In this document: one piece after another, positions 59,298 to 64,000 of the stretch
Position numbering within the stretch: the stretch's first letter is position 1
Layout of the letters: each line of letters opens with the position of its first letter
Assembly: GCF_954871325.1 (NCBI RefSeq)
Contig: NC_088776.1
Location: 38,922,508 to 38,986,507 of the forward strand
Origin: Gordionus sp. m RMFG-2023
Lineage: Eukaryota; Nematomorpha; Gordioida; Chordodea; Parachordodidae
Direction of reading: 5' to 3'
DNA: 64,000 nucleotides
Program-made: the position numbers and the translations under genes
The notes under the pieces: model-generated
What the model saw: the letters and a program-made list of their open reading frames with translations, nothing else
The model's database searches: none
Told to the model about the DNA's origin: nothing

Positions 59298-59486
59298 GTG
59301 GCTTTCAATAAAAATGATTATTATTTTTTTAAATTATTTAGGTTTCCAATTAATAATAGAGCTCTTTTAAGTAAGTGTACCCATGCAGTTAAAAGAGATT
59401 TTTTAAAATCCAAACAAATACTCCTGTCTATGCATTGCACATTTCCAAATGAATCTTTTTATCAAATATCTACAAATTATCATTAA
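59298..59486 (+). pseudogene. THAP-like zinc-finger fragment
   Basis: The reading FFKLFRFPINNRALL, THAVKRDF and LSMHCTFPNESFYQI resembles the second half of a THAP finger (usual form FP.....R..W..A..R.......ICS.HF....F). The expected Trp and the first Cys pair are not visible. A worn direct duplicate lies at about 60010-60065. THAP fingers occur in P-element transposases and in host proteins; which it is cannot be decided. Confidence 0.35.
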
Positions 59487-59694
59487 ACCCGGTAATTTTA
59501 TTTATAATTAAATTAATGTGTTTATATCGGATTTTTAAAATTTTTCTTTAACAACATATTTACAAGCTAAATCTAAATGGCCTATATATGTGGCAATTTC
59601 AATGGAAGAAATTAATTTCTTTTAATTCATTTCAAAATGCAATATTGTATAAATATAACAATTAATTGTAAGTATATATCTATAAATTTTCTTT

Positions 59695-59885
59695 TATGAT
59701 TAATTAATGAATTAAAGCATTAATAAAAGATCTATTTTATGATATTTATTATTATTTAATTATTAATTAATGAATTAAAGCTTTAGTAAAAGATCTAGAT
59801 AATTTTTATGATATTTATTATTATTTTTGAATTAATTAAAGCATTAATAGAAGATCTGGATTATTTTTATGATATCATCATGATT
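59695..59885. repeat. three tandem units of about 63 bp
   Basis: TTAATGAATTAAAGC followed by AAAAGATCT and TATGATATTTATTATTATTT recurs at about 59703, 59766 and 59829. Confidence 0.7.
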
Positions 59886-60421
59886 AAATATAATTTTAAT
59901 TATTATTATTATTTTTAACATACATATTTTTTTTACTATTTTATAATTTACAGATATAATGTTAATATCTCTGACTTCTTTTTTTCTATTATTTTTATTA
60001 TTGATCATGTCACATAAACTCTTTTAAGTAAGTGGACCCATGCAATTAAAAGAGAATTTTTAAACAGCATATGCTAGATCAGGAATAAGGATCCTTTAGT
60101 CATTTCAAAATATTAATTAAACTCATAATTTTTTTTCATTATATGAAACATATTTTCATGTTTATTATAAACTTTTATGTTTTCATTATATGGGTTATAT
60201 TTAATTTTTCTTTCATTTGTAATTTATCTTTTCTTCCAAAAAAATCAAAAAACTTTTACATGAATTTTAAATTTATAACATTTTATATTATAAAATATAT
60301 ATTCATATTCGGCAGTTGCAAATTAAACTGCTATTTTTGTTATATAAAAAACATACAAATTAACTTTTTAAAAATGTTAAACCTTGCGGAAATTTTCTTA
60401 TTATATATTATTATATATTAT

Positions 60422-62157
60422 TAGACCTTTGCGCCGACGAAACTATCGGCGGCCGGCGCAATTTTCAAAAATCTAATCGACGGCTGGCGGCGCCGATTTT
60501 TAGCCGCCGTCTATAAAATCGGCGTAAATCGGCGCAGTTGTAAATTTTTATAACATAAATTTTTTTAATTGCTTATTAATTATTTTTAAAAAAAACAAAT
60601 AAATATACACTATTCTACAGATATCTCGGCATATTTTTTAATATTCATTTAATAGAAAACTTATTATATCCAAAATCGATTTCGTAATTTTATAATATCA
60701 TGTATAAAAATTATTTTATTTAAATTTTCGGGACATAATGATGATCTTCTTGAATTTAACGTCAATCCAGCGGTAGAGAAAATTCTTTCACTAGGTGTGC
60801 TAGTCGCCGGAATGCAAATAATTTTTTTGACGAGCCTGGAAAGATTGGGAAGTTCACTCTTCTTTTCTCTCCAAAAATTTAGAACATCCATATCTTGTGA
60901 ATGTCTTCCAAGAAAACTATGGCATACTTGTTCTAAGTCACCTAACTTGGAATCATAATTTATATTTGTTGAATGTTTATTTGCCAATTTTGTCAAATAA
61001 CTTGAATTTAATAATTCATCTTCTTCCTCATTAGCTATATTTACTACCTGATTATCATCATTCTCTATAAGTTTAAGATGTTTTATTATAAATTCTGAAG
61101 CTGAGCAATTTTGCTCTATTAAATACTTTGACACTATTGTCAATTTTTAAAATCTTGGATCTAAAAGAGAAGCCAATACCTAGATATAAATAAAAAATAA
61201 AAGAATATACTTATATAATATTACTTGCAGATTACAAACCGGAAATCGTAACGCAAGTTTTTTTAGCATATTTTCCTTAAGTGAAATAATTTCAGAACTA
61301 TCACTATCATTTACTATTAAATGTATTTCAATTTCACTTCTAAAAAGTAACGCCAAGTTTAAAGTAGGCCCTTTTTATACTGAAAGAAATTCGACAGTTT
61401 CTTTAAATTTTGAAAGAAATGCTAATAGTTCTTCTGCCAGATCAGATTCATAATTTGAGAAAGTGCTTCCCAATTCTTTTCAAAACATTATTAATTAAAT
61501 CCTTATTTAATCCAGATATGCTTTCTAGCATAATTAATATACTATGCCAACGTGTTGGGCTTGGGATATTTAATTTTATGGTATGCGTGGAATTATTGTT
61601 ATTATTATTATCATTGGAATTGTCAATTTATAAACGGTCAAGATCTAACATGTCTGATGTTAAATCTATTGTACTTAGACATTTTCTATGATATTCCTCA
61701 ATTCAAATTCAACCTCTGCAGTTTTATATCTTAGAGCAGTAATAATTTCTCTAATTCTTTTGCAAAAAATTTCCAGACTATGGATTTTTTATTATCCAGA
61801 GTTTGGATACTAAAATTATTTATAGAATTATTAAATGTAGATACATCCATTTTAAAAATATGTAAAATTATGGTAACTTTTGGAATTTTAGATTTTTGAT
61901 AGATTGAATTCTATAATGAGTCAATATAATTATGATTTTAAAATAGTAGAAAATAAAAATTCATCAAAATCCTGATTGACATTAAAAAATTACAAGAGTT
62001 ATGTTTACCAATTATTAGAATATAAAGTAAAATATGAAAGAAATCACCGACATGAAAATCGGCGGCGCGCCTGCGTGATTTTCTTAAACGGCGGCGTTTT
62101 CGGCGTAACCAAAAAAGGTTGGCGGCCAGCCAACTGCCGGCCGGCGCACAGGTCTTA
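60422..62157 (-). mobile_element. ZBED-like hAT transposon with GC-rich ends
   Basis: Ends TAGACCTTTGCGCCGACG and CCGGCGCACAGGTCTTA are imperfect inverted repeats. They are followed by CGGCGGC-rich strings (60440-60540 and 62050-62150) that stand out from the AT-rich surroundings. The - strand carries a transposase whose N-terminal part starts near 61851 (MDVSTFNNSINN) and whose C-terminus is at 60664-61143. No clean 8-bp duplication was readable. Frame breaks between the two parts show that it is inactive. Confidence 0.7.
60664..61143 (-). pseudogene. hAT transposase C-terminus (ZBED1-like)
   Basis: 159 residues: an acidic stretch (ANEEEDELLNSS), then VLNFWREKKSELPNLSRLVK and IPATSTPSERIFSTAGLTLN, then RRSSLCPENLNKIIFI. 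This is a textbook hAT dimerisation domain (W......P.L..LA......PATS.PSER.FS.AG......R..L.P....L.FI). The upstream part is interrupted by stops, so it is a remnant. Confidence 0.8.
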
Positions 62158-62753
62158 ATTTTTTATATTCATTTATATTGTAGAACTTAAAATGACTTTA
62201 TTTCACACAATTTATTTTTTATAATATTTTTTCACAGGAATATATATTTTTGTTAGCCTACAAATATATTTATATCTTACAAGTCTTCAGCATAAAATAT
62301 ATCTTTTCATTTTTTACAAGCATAAAAAATTATTTTCGCGAATCTAAATCACATAATGATTCTTTTTTAAAATTTTTATCGTGCATATATATTATTCTTC
62401 TTAATTCTTTTTATATAGAAATGCCAAAAAAAAAATAAATAAAAATTACATTATATTTGTCCTTCAAAAACTACGATGAATTAAAACAATATCCATCCTT
62501 TATGACAAAAATCCTTGAAATAAAATAAACAAATAATCTTAAACAATATAATATACGATAATTTATATATGAATCTTTAAACAATAGTTAATCGTTTTTA
62601 TATTATATTTGAAAAATGCTATTTCTTGCAATTTATGTTTATATGCGATTTAAATAAAATATAAAAAATTATATAATAAATGAAATATTTAACCTTAAAA
62701 TGGACTTATTAAGTGATATTTTGCAAATGGAGATTATTTTAAAGCTGTTTTTT
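62158..62753. other. AT-rich DNA, nothing recognised
   Basis: No gene or repeat ends seen. Confidence 0.4.
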
Positions 62754-64000
62754 TAGGGATCCAAATTGAAACGAATATCGGTTCAGGTTTGGATAAAAAT
62801 AATGGTTCAAGGTTCAGGTTCAGTTTGTAAAAAAAGAAAAATATCGGTTCGGTTTAAACCTCTAAAAACCGATTTGAACACTTTTGTATTCAAACCTACA
62901 TTCGAATTATGTATAGGGAAGAATTTTTTTCATATTTCATCAAAATAAAAAAAACATACATAAAGCCTACATTTTTATTAATTGCACATTATAAAATAAT
63001 ATTTAATTTATAAACATATCAAATAAATATCAATGATTAATTTTAATGTGAACAATATTTAACTTTATTTACTTAAATTTTTTTTATTAAGCCCCACAAT
63101 TAATATATTTTCAAGATTCGTTTCACTCAAAATACATCAATAAGGAGAGAGTAAAAATTTAATTGCTGAAAAACATCTTTCCACACTAACTTGGGTAGCC
63201 GGCACTGTCAGTATGATATTAGACAATTTACATAATTCTGGGTATCGATTACTCTGATTTCTCAAATCTAAAATATTCATATTTTTATTTAACCTAGGTT
63301 CTATAGAAAAATTAACCGAAATATTTCTAATATTCTCCAATTTTTATAACAGATTTTGTTTGTTACCATCCTTTTTTTTAAGAAGACTTTCTACAAAATC
63401 CTCTTCAGATAAAGATACATTAACCGGCGTCTATTCACCTTCACCAGAATCCTGTCTAGACGATTAATACAATCAGATTTTAGAGATAATAACTTACCAT
63501 TTATTTCTTTGGTTATATTTTGCCGAATACTTAAGGCTAATTCTCTAACATTAGATTGAAGAAATAATTTTAATATTACCCAGGCTTTCTAATATAGGAT
63601 CAAGAATTTTTTCAAAACCGCTATCATTGATTAATTTGAATGGTCTGTCCTTAAAAGTGACCAACTCAGTACAAGCATCGATTATTATTTTTTTTATTTG
63701 GTTTTATTGATATTGTTTGTTCTTTTAATGCTTCTTCTATCGTCTGTGGCTTGATTATATCTTAAACTTTTTTATTTTATTAGACTTTTGTTGTGATATT
63801 TTGTTCATTTTATCAAATTCTAGAGGATGGCTTTTTTTATGTGATGCACAAGATTTGCTCTTTCATATTTGACAATCAGTAATATTACATTTCTTATAAT
63901 ATTTAAAAAAAATTGTAAAATAGCAATATACTAGTGTTTATAAAAATTATGACTGACACTTATCAATCAAATATTAATAAAAATCTTTAAAACAATTCGA
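62754..64000 (-). mobile_element. hAT transposon running off the window
   Basis: The left end TAGGGATCCAAATTGAAACG and the subterminal GGTTCAGGTTCAG strings match the element at 55140-55896. The last bases (63945-64000, GACTGACACTTATCAATCAA) match the inverse of 55330-55400, so this is a longer relative of that deletion copy. The - strand encodes the dimerisation domain (63137-63340) and, near 63780-63900, a BED-like finger reading (KCNITDC, SHKKSHPLEFD). The right end lies beyond 64000. Confidence 0.75.
63137..63340 (-). pseudogene. hAT transposase C-terminus
   Basis: The frame encodes NRYPELCKLSNIILTVPATQ then VSVERCFSAIKFLLSP, the hAT dimerisation motif of the type that also remains in 55140-55896 (VPATEVSVEKCFSTIKRIL). 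Upstream pieces of the gene lie in other frames. Confidence 0.7.

Larger units (their letters stand above)
58828..60420. mobile_element. possible long-TIR element with a THAP-like exon
   Basis: 58835-59010 and 60240-60415 are inverted copies of each other (about 170 bp, for example TTTACATGAATTTTAAATTT and its inverse). Between them, 59205-59480 and 59935-60065 are direct duplicates (AGATATAATGTTAATATCTC; CTTTTAAGTAAGTG). The duplicated part includes a THAP-like reading. AT-rich edges hide any target duplication. A P-element-like origin is possible. Confidence 0.4.

Noticed and set aside
60143-60424. A 93-codon hydrophobic frame
   Set aside because: It lies in the inverted arm shared with 58835-59010; the low-complexity Phe/Ile/Tyr content reflects AT-rich DNA.

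Overview
The window is very AT-rich eukaryotic DNA, almost certainly from an invertebrate animal. It holds one convincing host gene, an ataxin-2 homologue on the + strand in three visible exons. Its introns are kilobase-sized and full of transposons. The rest is a mosaic of mobile elements and satellites. I cannot name the species; the intron size and the metazoan-type transposon families (hAT, MULE, Merlin-like, Helitron, Ty3/gypsy, and a 4-bp-target long-TIR family) argue against a fungus or protist.

Left third (1-28.8 kb), no host gene seen: a palindromic hAT (1954-4718), a Merlin-like TIR element (5001-5955), a decayed Mutator-like element with a FLYWCH/MULE transposase (about 7554-8894, - strand), a hAT MITE (9402-10018), a first hAT copy (10175-11750), a CpG-rich 14-bp/84-bp higher-order repeat array (about 11965-12560), a Ty3/gypsy-type LTR element with both LTRs and its target duplication (12973-19438) lying inside an approximately 194-bp satellite, a short Helitron (about 22586-22949), and a second hAT copy (24158-25950).

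Middle (28.8-44.5 kb): ataxin-2. Exon A (28833-29313) carries the start of the Lsm domain, exon B (31615-32148) an acidic linker, exon C (40869-44297) the LsmAD domain, a PAM2 motif and a long Asn/Gln/Pro-rich tail. Both introns hold the same long-TIR transposon family. In the 8.7-kb intron two near-identical tandem copies have been rearranged: the right half of the first is inverted, with a 4-bp duplication (TATG/CATA) at both breakpoints. That is the expected product of a reversed-ends transposition event, and it is the most interesting thing in the window.

Right third (44.5-64 kb): two related MITEs (45009-45583, 46679-47239), the second nested in another hAT MITE (46375-47275); a GC-rich CCCGGCCC MITE (47884-48101); a hAT fragment (49309 on); a large composite hAT (about 51080-57029) with two nested elements; a Helitron-ended palindrome (57354-58827); a possible long-TIR element with a THAP-like exon (about 58828-60420); a ZBED-like hAT (60422-62157); and the start of a hAT running off the window (62754-64000). 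Exact 8-bp target duplications fix the ends of many of these. All positions, repeat alignments and splice sites were read by eye; no database search was run.
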